Shown here in pieces: positions 28,538-36,840 of a stretch of 64,000 nucleotides of DNA. The notes under the pieces are model-generated. The model was not told where the DNA came from. It saw only the letters and a program-made list of their open reading frames with translations, and searched no databases. Position 1 is the stretch's first letter. Every line of letters begins with the position of its first letter. The stretch covers positions 66,865-130,864 of the forward strand of contig SVDZ01000002.1 of NCBI GenBank assembly GCA_015057625.1, given 5' to 3'. A program made the position numbers and the translations under genes. The DNA comes from Lachnospiraceae bacterium. Its GTDB lineage: Bacteria > Bacillota > Clostridia > Lachnospirales > Lachnospiraceae.

Positions 28538-28894
28538 ATGGCAAGAGTTAAAGGCGGATTAAACGCTAAAAAAAGACATAATAGAACATTAAAGCTCGCT
28601 AAAGGTTACAGAGGAGCTAGATCAAAACAGTACAGAGTAGCTAAACAGTCAGTTATGAGAGCATTAACAAGCTCATACGCTGGTAGAAAGCAGAAAAAGC
28701 GTCAGTTTAGACAGCTTTGGATTGCCAGAATTAATGCTGCTGCAAGAATCAACGGATTATCATACAGCAAATTTATGTATGGTCTTAAGTTAGCAAACGT
28801 TGATATGAACAGAAAGATGTTAGCTGAAATGGCAGTTAACGATGCAGAAGGATTTGCTAAATTAGCAGAAGTTGCAAAGGGAAAACTTGCATAG
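28538..28894 (+). CDS. rplT: 50S ribosomal protein L20
   Basis: The 118-aa protein [20 protein letters not shown] has the family length and C-terminal [13 protein letters not shown]20 binds 23S rRNA and is the expected repressor acting on the leader at 27615. AGGAGG precedes the ATG. Confidence 0.98.
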   Translation: MARVKGGLNAKKRHNRTLKLAKGYRGARSKQYRVAKQSVMRALTSSYAGRKQKKRQFRQLWIARINAAARINGLSYSKFMYGLKLANVDMNRKMLAEMAVNDAEGFAKLAEVAKGKLA

Positions 28895-28902
28895 TATATA
28901 TT

Positions 28903-28939
28903 AAAAAAGATTGCTTCGTTTTGAAGCAATCTTTTTTTG
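28903..28939 (+). terminator. Terminator of infC-rpmI-rplT
   Basis: A 15-bp stem (28903-28917 with 28923-28937) ends in seven T. Confidence 0.9.
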
Positions 28940-29028
28940 TGTGAGAACTGCAAATTAATAGTGTATTTTTAATTGAAAACATTTATAATAGGGAGTGGAA
29001 GCTTAGAATTAGCGATATGGAGGGAGAC

Positions 29029-29976
29029 ATGAGCGTTATTGAAATAAGTAATCTCACTAAAAAGTATGGTGATATTGTAGCGGTTGATAATATTTCTTTT
29101 AAAGTTGAAAAAGGAAAAATATGTGGCTTTTTGGGACCGAACGGTGCCGGTAAAACCACCACATTGAACATGATTACCGGATACATCAGTGCTACCGGCG
29201 GTGAGATTAAAATAAATGGATTTGATATTTTAAAGGAACCTGAGGCTGCTAAAAAGCAGTTTGGTTATCTTCCTGAATTGCCACCGGTATATATGGATAT
29301 GACAGTCGGAGAATATCTAAAATTTGCAGCACAGCTTAAGATGATTGATAAAGCAAACAGAGCAAAGGCTGTGGAAGAGGCGGTAGAACTTGCGGGACTT
29401 AATGAAGTTAAAAAAAGACTAATAAAGAATCTTTCAAAAGGATACAGGCAGAGAGTGGGAGTGGCTCAGGCTGTTCTTGGTATGCCTGAACTTATTATTC
29501 TTGATGAGCCGACAGTAGGACTTGATCCGGGGCAGATTATCGAAATGCGTGAGGTGATTAAAAAACTTGGACGCAATCACACTGTCATTATCAGCTCCCA
29601 CATTCTTTCTGAAATCAGTGAAGTCTGCGATCAGATTTTTATTCTCTCAAAGGGAAAGATTGTGGCAGATTGCTCTAAAGATGAATTACTTAACAGAGCA
29701 GCTTCAACAAACCTCTTGGAATTTGAAGTTAAAGGAAGCGAAAAAACAGTGATATCTGAGCTTAAGAAGTTAAACGGAATAGAAAGTTTTAAAACAATGA
29801 TGATGGGCGAAGTAGTCAGTGTTAAAGCGCAGATGAAAGAAGGAGCAGATATTCGTGAAGAATTATTCTATATTTTGGCTGAAGCAAAACTGCCTATATT
29901 GTCTATGAAACTTAATGAACAATCGTTGGAAGATGTGTTTATTCAGCTTACATCTGAGGGAAAGGAGAATAAATAA
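29029..29976 (+). CDS. ABC transporter ATP-binding protein (GldA-like)
   Basis: The 315-aa protein has Walker A GPNGAGKTT (near residue 37), signature LSKGYRQRVG (near 133) and Walker B LIILDEP. It pairs with the fused permease downstream and a DUF4340 protein, the Gld-type ABC exporter arrangement. The ATG at 29029 follows GGAGGG; the ATG at 29017 has no ribosome binding site. The substrate is unknown. Confidence 0.92.
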   Translation: MSVIEISNLTKKYGDIVAVDNISFKVEKGKICGFLGPNGAGKTTTLNMITGYISATGGEIKINGFDILKEPEAAKKQFGYLPELPPVYMDMTVGEYLKFAAQLKMIDKANRAKAVEEAVELAGLNEVKKRLIKNLSKGYRQRVGVAQAVLGMPELIILDEPTVGLDPGQIIEMREVIKKLGRNHTVIISSHILSEISEVCDQIFILSKGKIVADCSKDELLNRAASTNLLEFEVKGSEKTVISELKKLNGIESFKTMMMGEVVSVKAQMKEGADIREELFYILAEAKLPILSMKLNEQSLEDVFIQLTSEGKENK

Positions 29977-29978
29977 CA

Positions 29979-32177
29979 GTGTTTGCAATATATAAAAAAG
30001 AATTAAAATCATATTTCAACTCGGTTATTGGCTGTCTTTTTGTTGCTGTAACCCTGTTTGTACAAGGGGCGATGTTTTTAATTGGAAACCTTGTTTCAGG
30101 CTCTCCTTATCTTACATATGCACTTTCAGGAACTATGCTTATATTGGTATTTACTGTTCCTATCTTAACTATGAAAATACTTGCGGAAGAAAGAAAACTT
30201 AAGACAGATCAGATGCTGTTTACAGCTCCTGTGTCAGTTGGAAAAGTTGTTTTAGGAAAGTATTTGGCACTGTGTACCATTTATTTCATTGCGGTACTTA
30301 TTACATGTATTTATCCTTTGGTATTAAAGGGGTTTGGTGATGTTCCAATTAAACAGTCTTATTGTGCTATATTGGGATTGTTTTTGTATGGATGTACACT
30401 TATTGCCGTTGGTGAATTTATTTCTTCCATAACAGAGAGTCAGGTTATAGCAGCTATATTAGGCATTATATCGCTGTTCGTATGCTTTTTGGCAGGTGAC
30501 TTTGCAAGCGTTTTTGAAAATAATAATATTGCTGCCGGAAAAGTGATAAAAGTTCTTGATATATATTCTCCGGCAGAAGGATTTCTAAACGGATATATTG
30601 AATTGAAAAATGTATTTTACTTTATTTCGGTTATTTGTGTTTTTCTTTTCTTTACAGCATTATCAATACAGAAGAAAAAGTGGAGTCTTTCCAGAAAAAA
30701 TCTCTCGAATGCAGGGTTCTTTGTGGGCTATATAGCTATGGCTCTCGTGATTGCGATTTTCGCAAATCTTGCTATAGGTAAGATTAGTAGTGATAAGAAC
30801 TTCGCTACTTTAGATATGACAGATGAAAAATTATTCAAACTTTCAGATGATATGAAAAAATATCTTGATGGAGTTAAAGAAGATATAACTATTTTTGTGT
30901 TGTATAATGGTGAAAAAATGGATGATGTTATTAAGAAATCTCTCAATAACATGGATTCCTATTCAAAACATGTTAAGGTGGTCTACAAGGATATTGTTAA
31001 GAACCCTGGATTTTACACAAGATATACTGAGGAGGCACCGGAGGCTAACAGTATTATTATTGTAAATGATTCTACAAATAAGAGTAAGGTGGTTGACTAC
31101 TACGACCTTCTTGAGTCTTCTGTGGATTATACATCGTTAAAAAATGAAACACAGGGATATGATTGTGAGTCTTGGGTTGCAAGTGGAATTAATTATGTAA
31201 CGGCTCAGAAAAATGCCGTTATAGGTACAGTATCAGGACATGGCGAATCAGCTTTGGGAAGTTCTTATATTGAATCGATAGAAAAAAATAATATGGATTA
31301 CAAGGAAGTAAATCTATTAGATACCCAGGTTGACGTAGAAAGTTATCAGGCTTTACTTATGCTTGCGCCAAAAACTGATTTTACAAAGCAGGAAGCAAAA
31401 CAAATTATGGATTACATTGATGCCGGTGGAAAAGTATTAATGCTTACAAACGGTGAAATGTACATTGCAGACAAAGAAGGTAAGACATATGAGGAATTGG
31501 TTAATTACGAATCTATAGCAAGACATTATGGTATAGATATTGATGACGGAGTAGTTCTTGAAATGGACGAAAATCATTATGCGAATGGAGATCCTATGAT
31601 TGCTCTGTGCAATAACGGAGCAGGAGAGGGAGCAGCATTAAACAATTATGTCGTATTATATGGTCCACAGAGTCTTATAATCAATGAAGAATCAAAAGAA
31701 TACGACGAAGGAAAGTATCGATACACAGATATTTTTAACACTACCAAAAAAGCCTTGCTAAAAAAGAATGTCTATGATCAAAATGATTACAAAAAAGCAG
31801 ATGGAGACAAAGAGGGAAGCTTTACGGTAGCTTTGTCTGTTGAGGAAATTAACCCTGATACAAAATATGAAGAATACATCAGTGATAAAAGTGAGGTGTT
31901 TAAAGGGGCTAATTTGACAGTTGTTGGATCTTATCTGGCGTTTTCGGCAGAAACTGAGGGCGTGGGCTCAAATTTAGAGTTTTTTGAAAATATTCTAGAG
32001 AGATTTAACTACAGCTATGGAGAAAAAGTAACTATTCCTCCTAAGTATTTGCTGTATCAGAATCTCACAATATCTAATGGTGCTATGAGTACTGTGGGAA
32101 TGATAGTTGCAATAATATTCCCAATCGTAATTCTTATGACAGGAATCATTGTATGGGTTAGAAGAAGGAGGCTGTAA
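29979..32177 (+). CDS. Fused ABC-2 permease and GldG-like extracellular domain protein
   Basis: The 732-aa protein has six N-terminal transmembrane helices (about 1-240, ABC-2 permease, GldF-like), then a helix near 250 and a large extracellular GldG/IFT52-like beta-alpha domain (about 270-700) ending in a C-terminal helix and RRRR. It starts with GTG 2 bp after the ATPase stop. In Bacteroidetes GldF and GldG are separate; in clostridia this fusion is common, and the function is not gliding. Confidence 0.85.
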   Translation: MFAIYKKELKSYFNSVIGCLFVAVTLFVQGAMFLIGNLVSGSPYLTYALSGTMLILVFTVPILTMKILAEERKLKTDQMLFTAPVSVGKVVLGKYLALCTIYFIAVLITCIYPLVLKGFGDVPIKQSYCAILGLFLYGCTLIAVGEFISSITESQVIAAILGIISLFVCFLAGDFASVFENNNIAAGKVIKVLDIYSPAEGFLNGYIELKNVFYFISVICVFLFFTALSIQKKKWSLSRKNLSNAGFFVGYIAMALVIAIFANLAIGKISSDKNFATLDMTDEKLFKLSDDMKKYLDGVKEDITIFVLYNGEKMDDVIKKSLNNMDSYSKHVKVVYKDIVKNPGFYTRYTEEAPEANSIIIVNDSTNKSKVVDYYDLLESSVDYTSLKNETQGYDCESWVASGINYVTAQKNAVIGTVSGHGESALGSSYIESIEKNNMDYKEVNLLDTQVDVESYQALLMLAPKTDFTKQEAKQIMDYIDAGGKVLMLTNGEMYIADKEGKTYEELVNYESIARHYGIDIDDGVVLEMDENHYANGDPMIALCNNGAGEGAALNNYVVLYGPQSLIINEESKEYDEGKYRYTDIFNTTKKALLKKNVYDQNDYKKADGDKEGSFTVALSVEEINPDTKYEEYISDKSEVFKGANLTVVGSYLAFSAETEGVGSNLEFFENILERFNYSYGEKVTIPPKYLLYQNLTISNGAMSTVGMIVAIIFPIVILMTGIIVWVRRRRL

Positions 32178-32755
32178 TGACTGATAAGCAGAAAAAAAGC
32201 TTTGTAGTGATGTTTTTTATTATGCTTGCAGTTGTTGGTGCTTATTTAGTTATTAATTTGATTGTTGAAAACAAAAAAGCTAATGAAGAAGCCCAAGAAA
32301 CTAAAGGTGTAATAATAGAGGTGTATCAGAGCGATAATATTGATGATATAGTTAGTATTTCATATCTTGCTGATGAACAACAGGTTAAGCTGGTTAAAAA
32401 CAAAGAAGGAGAATGGAATGCTGAGGGCTCAGACTTGGAGATTACTTCTAAAATAATAACCGAGGAAATGCTTCCGCAGTTAAGATACGTTGTGGCAGAT
32501 GATGTAATCGACGATATTGAGAGTTTGGATGAATTTGGATTCGATGCTCCAATTAATATGATTGATATAGCATACAAAAACGGCGAGGAACACAAATTTG
32601 TTATAGGTACAAAAAATACTTTTAACAACGCATACTATATGATAATGGATGATAACAAAGAAAAGATATATGTTATTGATTCCGTACTTCAGGAGACTTT
32701 TAGCAAAAAGTTAGAGGAATTACAGATAGTGCCTGGCGAAGAAGAAAATAATTAA
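32177..32755 (+). CDS. DUF4340 domain protein
   Basis: The 192-aa protein has one N-terminal helix and an extracellular DUF4340 beta domain (EFGFDAPINMIDIAYKNGEEHKFVIG). The ATG overlaps the permease stop in TAATG, so translation is coupled. DUF4340 proteins accompany Gld-type ABC systems; their role is unknown. Confidence 0.85.
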   Translation: MTDKQKKSFVVMFFIMLAVVGAYLVINLIVENKKANEEAQETKGVIIEVYQSDNIDDIVSISYLADEQQVKLVKNKEGEWNAEGSDLEITSKIITEEMLPQLRYVVADDVIDDIESLDEFGFDAPINMIDIAYKNGEEHKFVIGTKNTFNNAYYMIMDDNKEKIYVIDSVLQETFSKKLEELQIVPGEEENN

Positions 32756-32763
32756 ACAATTGC

Positions 32764-32792
32764 TTGAAATTTTATTGGAAAAATGATAAGAT
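32764..32792 (+). promoter_or_regulatory. tRNA-Leu promoter
   Basis: TTGAAA (32764-32769), 17 bp and TAAGAT (32787-32792) lie about 40 bp upstream of the tRNA. Confidence 0.55.
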
Positions 32793-32795
32793 AAC

Positions 32796-32827
32796 TAACG
32801 CGTATTTGTTTGAACAAATGTGCGTTA
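32796..32827 (+). other. Hairpin in the tRNA-Leu 5' leader
   Basis: A 15-bp stem with two mismatches (32796-32810 with 32813-32827) lies directly before the tRNA. It has no T-tract. It may aid pre-tRNA processing or end the DUF4340 operon weakly. Confidence 0.5.
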
Positions 32828-32830
32828 AAT

Positions 32831-32914
32831 GCAGACGTGGCGGAATTGGCATACGCGCATGATTCAGGTTCATGTCCGGGCAACTGGGTGTGGGTTCAAG
32901 TCCCATCGTCTGCA
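32831..32914 (+). tRNA. tRNA-Leu (anticodon CAG)
   Basis: The 84-nt sequence has a 7-bp acceptor stem GCAGACG/CGTCTGC, an anticodon stem CATGA/TCATG with loop TTCAGGT, a long variable arm typical of Leu and a T-loop GGTTCAAGTCC. CCA is not encoded. The 3' end is the probable prophage attachment site, since an integrase gene converges on it. Confidence 0.95.
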
Positions 32915-32915
32915 T

Positions 32916-32956
32916 CTCGGAAGTGCTTATTTAATAGGTGCTTCCGAGTTTTTTTA
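32916..32956. terminator. Terminator between tRNA-Leu and integrase
   Basis: CTCGGAAG pairs with CTTCCGAG (32916-32923 with 32941-32948), then seven T. It serves the tRNA transcript and could also act on the converging integrase mRNA. Confidence 0.8.
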
Positions 32957-32972
32957 TGTCTAAAAGTTGTAT

Positions 32973-33983
32973 TTAAAGTTGCATTTTAGAAAAATAATTA
33001 TTTGTCTGTTCAATATATTTGCGTTGAAAATCATCCAAAGAGTTCCTGTAAATATTCTTCAAGGTCGCATCTGACTTCCATCCACCTCTCTCCATAATGT
33101 ACACGTCCGGAACTCCAATAGCGTGCATTATAGATGCAGAGTAGTGACGCAGGTCATGGAATCTGAATTTCTTTATTTCCAGTTCATTAAAGCACCTCTC
33201 AAATCTGTTAGTGAGTGTATGAGGTGTTATATTGACGAGTTTGCCACGTTTGGGCAGTTCGTTGATAACAAACTCGGGTAGCTCTATAACTCTGTTAGAA
33301 GATGCTGTTTTGGGCTCCTTTATGACTATGTCGGGTCCATCATATACAGCTGCTTTATTTATTCTTACGCAATTCCCCTTAACATCTGAAGCTGACAGAG
33401 CGCATATCTCGGAGCGCCTGAGAGTACCGTATGCTGCCAAATAGATTGCTATTACCATATCTTTGTCATTATTATCACTAAAATGATTAATAACAGTCTT
33501 GACCTCTTCATCAGTTGGCACGTAGAGCTCGATTTGACGTTTCTGTGGGAGTTTCACCTTGTAATCGTGATTTGTTCCGTTGAAGTCCAAAACGGCCACA
33601 AATAAGCCATATATGTTCTTTACTGTTTTAGGACTAAGATGTGATAAGGAGCCAATCCAGGAAGATACATTGGCAGAGTTAAACTGAGATAATCTCAAAT
33701 GGGCTATCTCAGAGAAATTATTCCGCTGAATACACTGATAGCCTTTAATAGTTGTTGGGGATAATGTATTTTTTTTCGCTTCAATATAACTATTTACAGC
33801 ATCTTCAAAAACAGAATCTACGGAATTCTTTTTGTTGATAAATTTGAACTGAGTAGCTAAGTATTCAGCTTCTTTTTTTGTTGGAGCAGTAAAAGATTTA
33901 TATATTCTTTTTCCGTCTCCATTTGTGTAATCATATACCAGGCATCTCCAATTGCCTGATTTTGTTTTCTTAGCTTTTGCCAT
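32973..33983 (-). CDS. int: Phage tyrosine recombinase (integrase)
   Basis: The 336-aa protein has an N-terminal AP2-like arm-binding region (YDYTNGDGKRIYKSF), a SAM-like core-binding domain and a catalytic domain with RRSEICAL (Arg, near residue 193), HDLRHYSA (His-x-x-Arg, near 278), GGWK and the Tyr in NIYRNS near 313. It integrates and excises the prophage at tRNA-Leu. AAGGATG lies just before its ATG. It reads towards the attachment site, as is usual. Confidence 0.95.
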   Translation of the reverse strand: MAKAKKTKSGNWRCLVYDYTNGDGKRIYKSFTAPTKKEAEYLATQFKFINKKNSVDSVFEDAVNSYIEAKKNTLSPTTIKGYQCIQRNNFSEIAHLRLSQFNSANVSSWIGSLSHLSPKTVKNIYGLFVAVLDFNGTNHDYKVKLPQKRQIELYVPTDEEVKTVINHFSDNNDKDMVIAIYLAAYGTLRRSEICALSASDVKGNCVRINKAAVYDGPDIVIKEPKTASSNRVIELPEFVINELPKRGKLVNITPHTLTNRFERCFNELEIKKFRFHDLRHYSASIMHAIGVPDVYIMERGGWKSDATLKNIYRNSLDDFQRKYIEQTNNYFSKMQL

Positions 33984-34041
33984 ATTTCATCATCCTTTCT
34001 ATTTTTTTGTATAAAAATAACACCCAGCCATTTGCCAGATG

Positions 34042-34102
34042 TCTCAAAAGATGATAAAATATCCTTGTCTAGGGGATAACATTTTATGTTGTCTTTTGAG
34101 GG
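34042..34102. repeat. Large imperfect inverted repeat upstream of the integrase
   Basis: TCTCAAAAGATGATAAAAT at 34042 is nearly complementary to the segment ending GTCTTTTGAGG near 34101, with an inner ATCC/GGAT. It lies between integrase and the toxin locus. It may stop toxin-side transcripts from entering int, or be part of excision control. The flank 33984-34041 shows no gene. Confidence 0.6.
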
Positions 34103-34128
34103 ATCATCTGCAATGGATGGTCTCTTCT

Positions 34129-34262
34129 TGATTTATTAACAAGAATCATATATAATGGTTTTAACAAGAGAACCGAAAGCTAGGTGCAAGCTAGCTTCTG
34201 GTGTTGATGTTAGTTAAAAAGTAACGTTTATCTTTACCAGAGATGAGGGCGTTACTTTTTTG
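34129..34262 (+). ncRNA. Candidate antisense RNA antitoxin of the type I toxin
   Basis: A promoter-like TTGATT and TATAAT (34153-34158) would start a transcript near 34165. It contains a hairpin AAGCTAG/CTAGCTT and would end in the stem AAAAAGTAACG/CGTTACTTTTT (about 34216-34261). The RNA overlaps the 3' end of the convergent toxin gene, as in TxpA/RatA or Fst-type loci. The existence of the RNA is inferred. Confidence 0.5.
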
Positions 34263-34347
34263 CGTTAAATTTGATGATTGTTAACACAAGAGTAATAACG
34301 TAACAAAGCATAATTACAAAATCAAAAAGATTATCATATGTAACCAT
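34252..34347 (-). CDS. Holin-like type I toxin peptide, 31 aa
   Basis: The peptide begins MVTYDNLFDFVIMLCYVITL, a single transmembrane helix, and ends in a cationic FNAKK. MVTY plus helix plus Lys tail is the hallmark of the small holin-like toxin family found in Firmicutes type I systems. AAAGGAG precedes the ATG by nine bases. It shares the terminator stem at 34216-34261 with the convergent antisense candidate. Expression would depolarise the membrane. It lies in the prophage lysogeny region, consistent with a stabilising role. Confidence 0.8.
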   Translation of the reverse strand: MVTYDNLFDFVIMLCYVITLVLTIIKFNAKK

Positions 34348-34437
34348 TGGCATCAGCTCCTTTCGTAAAACTCAGAAGCTAACCAACCGCCCCTTCGGTT
34401 CCCTGGGTAAAATCACTATATATATTTCAAGGTTCTA

Positions 34438-34665
34438 TCAAGAACAGTGTGCTAACAGTTCTATATTGTCAGCATCAGTCTTGTCAAAATCATTCCCAAT
34501 AATATGACTCATAGCGTGAATAAAAGCTTTCTGCTGCAGTTCACGATTGAGATTAACATCAATGAATATAGAGTAGCTGTCATCTTCGTTCCTGGTAACG
34601 CATTCATTTGTTCTGCCGGCAAGTGATATAAGATGAACAGTATAATTAATTCCTTTGTATTCCAT
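34438..34665 (-). CDS. Small ImmA/IrrE-like protein, probably without protease function
   Basis: The 75-aa protein contains AFIHAMSHIIGND, a degenerate HExxH (Ala and Met-Ser replace the catalytic Glu context). It lies directly downstream of the repressor gene, where phage ImmA-type anti-repressor proteases usually sit. It is much shorter than ImmA, so it may be a reduced form with another role. Confidence 0.65.
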   Translation of the reverse strand: MEYKGINYTVHLISLAGRTNECVTRNEDDSYSIFIDVNLNRELQQKAFIHAMSHIIGNDFDKTDADNIELLAHCS

Positions 34666-34739
34666 TTATTTCACATTCCTTTAAGATTTCCATACTGTTT
34701 TTAGTTTCATATAAATTTTAACAAAATATATGTCCGTTT

Positions 34740-35138
34740 TTAGTCTCTGTTTTGTTCCTTGCGTTTTAGAGCAAGAAGCATATTATGAACTGTGCTCAAG
34801 TCTTCCGGATCAGCATCCTTAGCAGTATCGAACAGAAGTCTTAATTCTTTGTTTTCGAATATCTCTTGAGCTATTGCTGAGGTTTCTTCGTTGAGATAGT
34901 AGTGTTCCTGTTCTTGGTTTGATTTGTCTTCTATGAGGTCGGATTTTTCAATACCGAAGTAATTTGCCATAAGTTCTATCTTATCTATACGTGGATAAAC
35001 ATTTCCCTTTACCCAGTCAGTAAATGTTGTATATTTTATTCCAAGAGCATTACAAATCTCACGTCTTGTTTTTCCATTTATATCCATATAATATTGTATA
35101 TTTTTGGCCATAACGGCTTTGTTACCCAAATCTCCCAT
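34740..35138 (-). CDS. CI-like XRE-family phage repressor
   Basis: The 132-aa protein has an N-terminal helix-turn-helix (about residues 8-60: TRREICNALGIKYTTFTDWVKG) and a short helical C-terminus without a peptidase domain. It probably maintains lysogeny. Start: GGAGG eight bases before the ATG at 35138; upstream ATG and TTG codons lack spacing. Its promoter is divergent from the early promoter, with shared TCGTA half-sites between. Confidence 0.85.
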   Translation of the reverse strand: MGDLGNKAVMAKNIQYYMDINGKTRREICNALGIKYTTFTDWVKGNVYPRIDKIELMANYFGIEKSDLIEDKSNQEQEHYYLNEETSAIAQEIFENKELRLLFDTAKDADPEDLSTVHNMLLALKRKEQNRD

Positions 35139-35167
35139 AAGTAACACCTCCAAAAGTTTATATACAT

Positions 35168-35196
35168 ATTATAAGATTAAATCGTAAAAAAAACAA
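35168..35196 (-). promoter_or_regulatory. Repressor promoter
   Basis: Minus-strand TTGTTT (35196-35191), 17 bp and TATAAT (35173-35168). The spacer carries a TACGATT half-site related to the operator at 35233. Confidence 0.7.
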
Positions 35197-35225
35197 GATT
35201 TTATTAAAAAAATACGGAAAAGTCG

Positions 35226-35254
35226 TTGACATTACGATAAAGTCGTAGTAATAT
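35226..35254 (+). promoter_or_regulatory. Phage early promoter
   Basis: Consensus TTGACA (35226-35231), 17 bp and TAATAT (35249-35254). It would start the early operon near 35261. Operator O1 fills the spacer, so bound repressor must block RNA polymerase. Confidence 0.85.
35231..35247. promoter_or_regulatory. Operator copy 1
   Basis: ATTACGATAAAGTCGTA contains the palindrome TACGA-TAAAG-TCGTA. It lies exactly between -35 and -10 of the early promoter. The same 17 bp recur at 35740. Confidence 0.85.
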
Positions 35255-35295
35255 ATAAGAGTAACAAGGAGATCGCAGGAAAGGAGATTGAAATC

Positions 35296-35418
35296 ATGGA
35301 GCAAAACGGTATGACAGATAATCAATTTAAAGATTTCTTACAGACATTATTACATATCCTCGAAAATGAGGAAAAAGAAAAAGCGATTGAATTAATCAAA
35401 TCGCTACTCAACAAATAA
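35296..35418 (+). CDS. Small helical phage protein, 40 aa
   Basis: MEQNGMTDNQFKDFLQTLLH begins a 40-aa helical acidic peptide with AAGGAGATTG before the ATG. It is the first gene after the early promoter. Function unknown; similar short ORFs are common at this site in clostridial prophages, to my knowledge. Confidence 0.7.
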   Translation: MEQNGMTDNQFKDFLQTLLHILENEEKEKAIELIKSLLNK

Positions 35419-35438
35419 AAATATAGGAAAACCCACAA

Positions 35439-35473
35439 GAGGCGGACTCCAAAAACTTCCTGCATCCGCCTCA
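35439..35473 (+). terminator. Hairpin after the first early gene
   Basis: GAGGCGGA pairs with TCCGCCTC (8 bp). There is no clear T-tract, so it may slow or process the early transcript rather than end it. Confidence 0.45.
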
Positions 35474-35534
35474 AGTGTTAAGTAAAGTATAACAAGGATT
35501 TCTAAAAATGTAAAGAAGGAAGAGGTGATAGAAC

Positions 35535-35768
35535 TTGGAGAGAGTTGCTATGTTGTCACTTAAACAGGCAAGAGAAGCAAAGAAATTGACGCAAAAAGAA
35601 GCAGCTAAATTGTTGGGAATCAGCGTTGATGCATTAGGAAATTATGAAAGAGGAAAGACATATCCAGATGTACCGATTTTGCGAAAAATTGAAGAACTGT
35701 ATGGAATACCATACGATAGACTTATTTTTTTACCTTTGGATTACGATAAAGTCGTAAACAAAATTTGA
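35535..35768 (+). CDS. XRE-family Cro-like regulator
   Basis: The 77-aa protein is essentially one helix-turn-helix: LKQAREAKKLTQKEAAKLLGI then DALGNYERGK. It is the early-side counterpart of the CI-like repressor. The start is either TTG at 35535, after a strong AGAGGTGAT, or ATG at 35550, after GGAG. Its last codons contain a second exact copy of the operator, so its own 3' end may be a regulatory site. Confidence 0.85.
   Translation: MERVAMLSLKQAREAKKLTQKEAAKLLGISVDALGNYERGKTYPDVPILRKIEELYGIPYDRLIFLPLDYDKVVNKI
35740..35756. promoter_or_regulatory. Operator copy 2, inside the cro-like gene end
   Basis: The 17 bp ATTACGATAAAGTCGTA are identical to 35231-35247, 509 bp apart. Here they encode DYDKV. 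The distance suggests possible DNA looping by a dimeric repressor. Confidence 0.8.
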
Positions 35769-35822
35769 TTGCAATTCACTTGACAATCCGCTACCTGTCG
35801 GTAGCCGGTAGGAAGGAGAAAT

Positions 35823-36077
35823 ATGGAACAATTAAAAAATTTATCTTTTGACTTTGAGAATGGAAGATTTTTAGTTAATGGAAGTGAACTGCCAAAAGGT
35901 ACTACTTCATTATCGTTAACGTTCAAAGATGGTATATGGGATTTGGAAGTTGGAAGCCCCATTTGCTTTACAACCAGGATACCACACAAAAAAGAGTATG
36001 GTATCCATGATTATGTTCCTACTCCTTATGAAGAGTTAAAAGATACTTTCGCATCTGCACTGGATCGGCTTCAATAA
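35823..36077 (+). CDS. Hypothetical phage protein, 84 aa
   Basis: A small, mixed beta-type protein, MEQLKNLSFDFENGRFLVNG, with GGAAGGAGAAAT before the ATG. No family is recognised. Its 3' end overlaps the opposing gene at 36019 by 59 bp. Confidence 0.7.
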   Translation: MEQLKNLSFDFENGRFLVNGSELPKGTTSLSLTFKDGIWDLEVGSPICFTTRIPHKKEYGIHDYVPTPYEELKDTFASALDRLQ

Positions 36078-36288
36078 TACCATTTTGTGTCAGAAGTTCA
36101 ATCATTATTTTTAACGATAAATCAACAGATACCTCAATCGAATTTAAAATCATTTGTGCGTATAGATCTTCATTACGGAAGTTTGGTGTTGTATTGGTTC
36201 TAAATACAGAATTGAGTATTTCTAATTGATTGTTCTTTATCTGATCGGTAATGATTTTGTGCAGAACTTTATTTGTTAATTCATCCAT
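36019..36288 (-). CDS. Hypothetical helical phage protein on the opposite strand, 89 aa
   Basis: MDELTNKVLHKIITDQIKNN begins a coherent helical protein. AAAGGAG lies nine bases before the ATG at 36288. It is the only minus-strand gene within the early region and overlaps the 84-aa gene tail to tail, so it may be expressed from the lysogen. Function unknown. Confidence 0.6.
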   Translation of the reverse strand: MDELTNKVLHKIITDQIKNNQLEILNSVFRTNTTPNFRNEDLYAQMILNSIEVSVDLSLKIMIELLTQNGIIEADPVQMRKYLLTLHKE

Positions 36289-36381
36289 AGGTAATTTCTC
36301 CTTTTGTATTACTCGGCGCGGCAACGCCTGTAATTCGATTGTAGAAAAGATTAATGGATATGTAAAGGAAGGTGTGAAAAC

Positions 36382-36633
36382 ATGAAGCCGATTGACTTGA
36401 ACGAAATGAAAGCAATGATATTAAAAGAAATGGACTCGGTTGAAAAAGAAATCGAAAATGGATACGAAGAAGCAATCACCGAATTCAAGATTTACATGGG
36501 ATACAAATTCGCCATTTTAAGAATTACGAGTATGTGTGAAGAAACAGCAAAAGACTCACAAGAGATAAGCAAACTCGAAAAAGAAATTGAAGAGCGTGAG
36601 AAAGAATTAAAAAAGAAGATTTTTAATCGTTAA
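36382..36633 (+). CDS. Coiled-coil phage protein, 83 aa
   Basis: The protein is rich in Glu and Lys with a long C-terminal heptad region (SKLEKEIEEREKELKKKIF). AAGGAAGGTG precedes the ATG by 8 nt. No family is recognised. Confidence 0.7.
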   Translation: MKPIDLNEMKAMILKEMDSVEKEIENGYEEAITEFKIYMGYKFAILRITSMCEETAKDSQEISKLEKEIEEREKELKKKIFNR

Positions 36634-36741
36634 GATAATCGGGCAGTCTTCAGGCTGCAGCACAACCAGCATAATTGGCATGTCTGTCACAACGGTAACA
36701 ATGGCCCTCACATGAACAGAGAAAAGGACTTGTAATACAAG

Positions 36742-36822
36742 ATGATGGCTCAGGAATATTACGAAGAACACATAGGAACTAGAGAAGAATTCATGGATGA
36801 ATTCGGAAAAAATTATTTTTAG
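36742..36822 (+). CDS. Possible 26-aa phage peptide
   Basis: A short acidic reading frame, MMAQEYYEEHIGTREEFMDE, fills the gap between two early genes but lacks a good ribosome binding site. The stretch 36634-36741 shows nothing else clear. Confidence 0.3.
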   Translation: MMAQEYYEEHIGTREEFMDEFGKNYF

Positions 36823-36840
36823 CAGGAAGGAGGAAACAGT

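Noticed and set aside
32796..32830. Second LexA box (GAACAAATGTGCG) before tRNA-Leu
   Set aside because: The right half is GTGCG rather than GTTCG, and the sequence is explained by a hairpin.
33232..33444. Plus-strand ORF inside the integrase region
   Set aside because: It is antisense to a complete integrase, lacks a ribosome binding site and has no recognisable motif.
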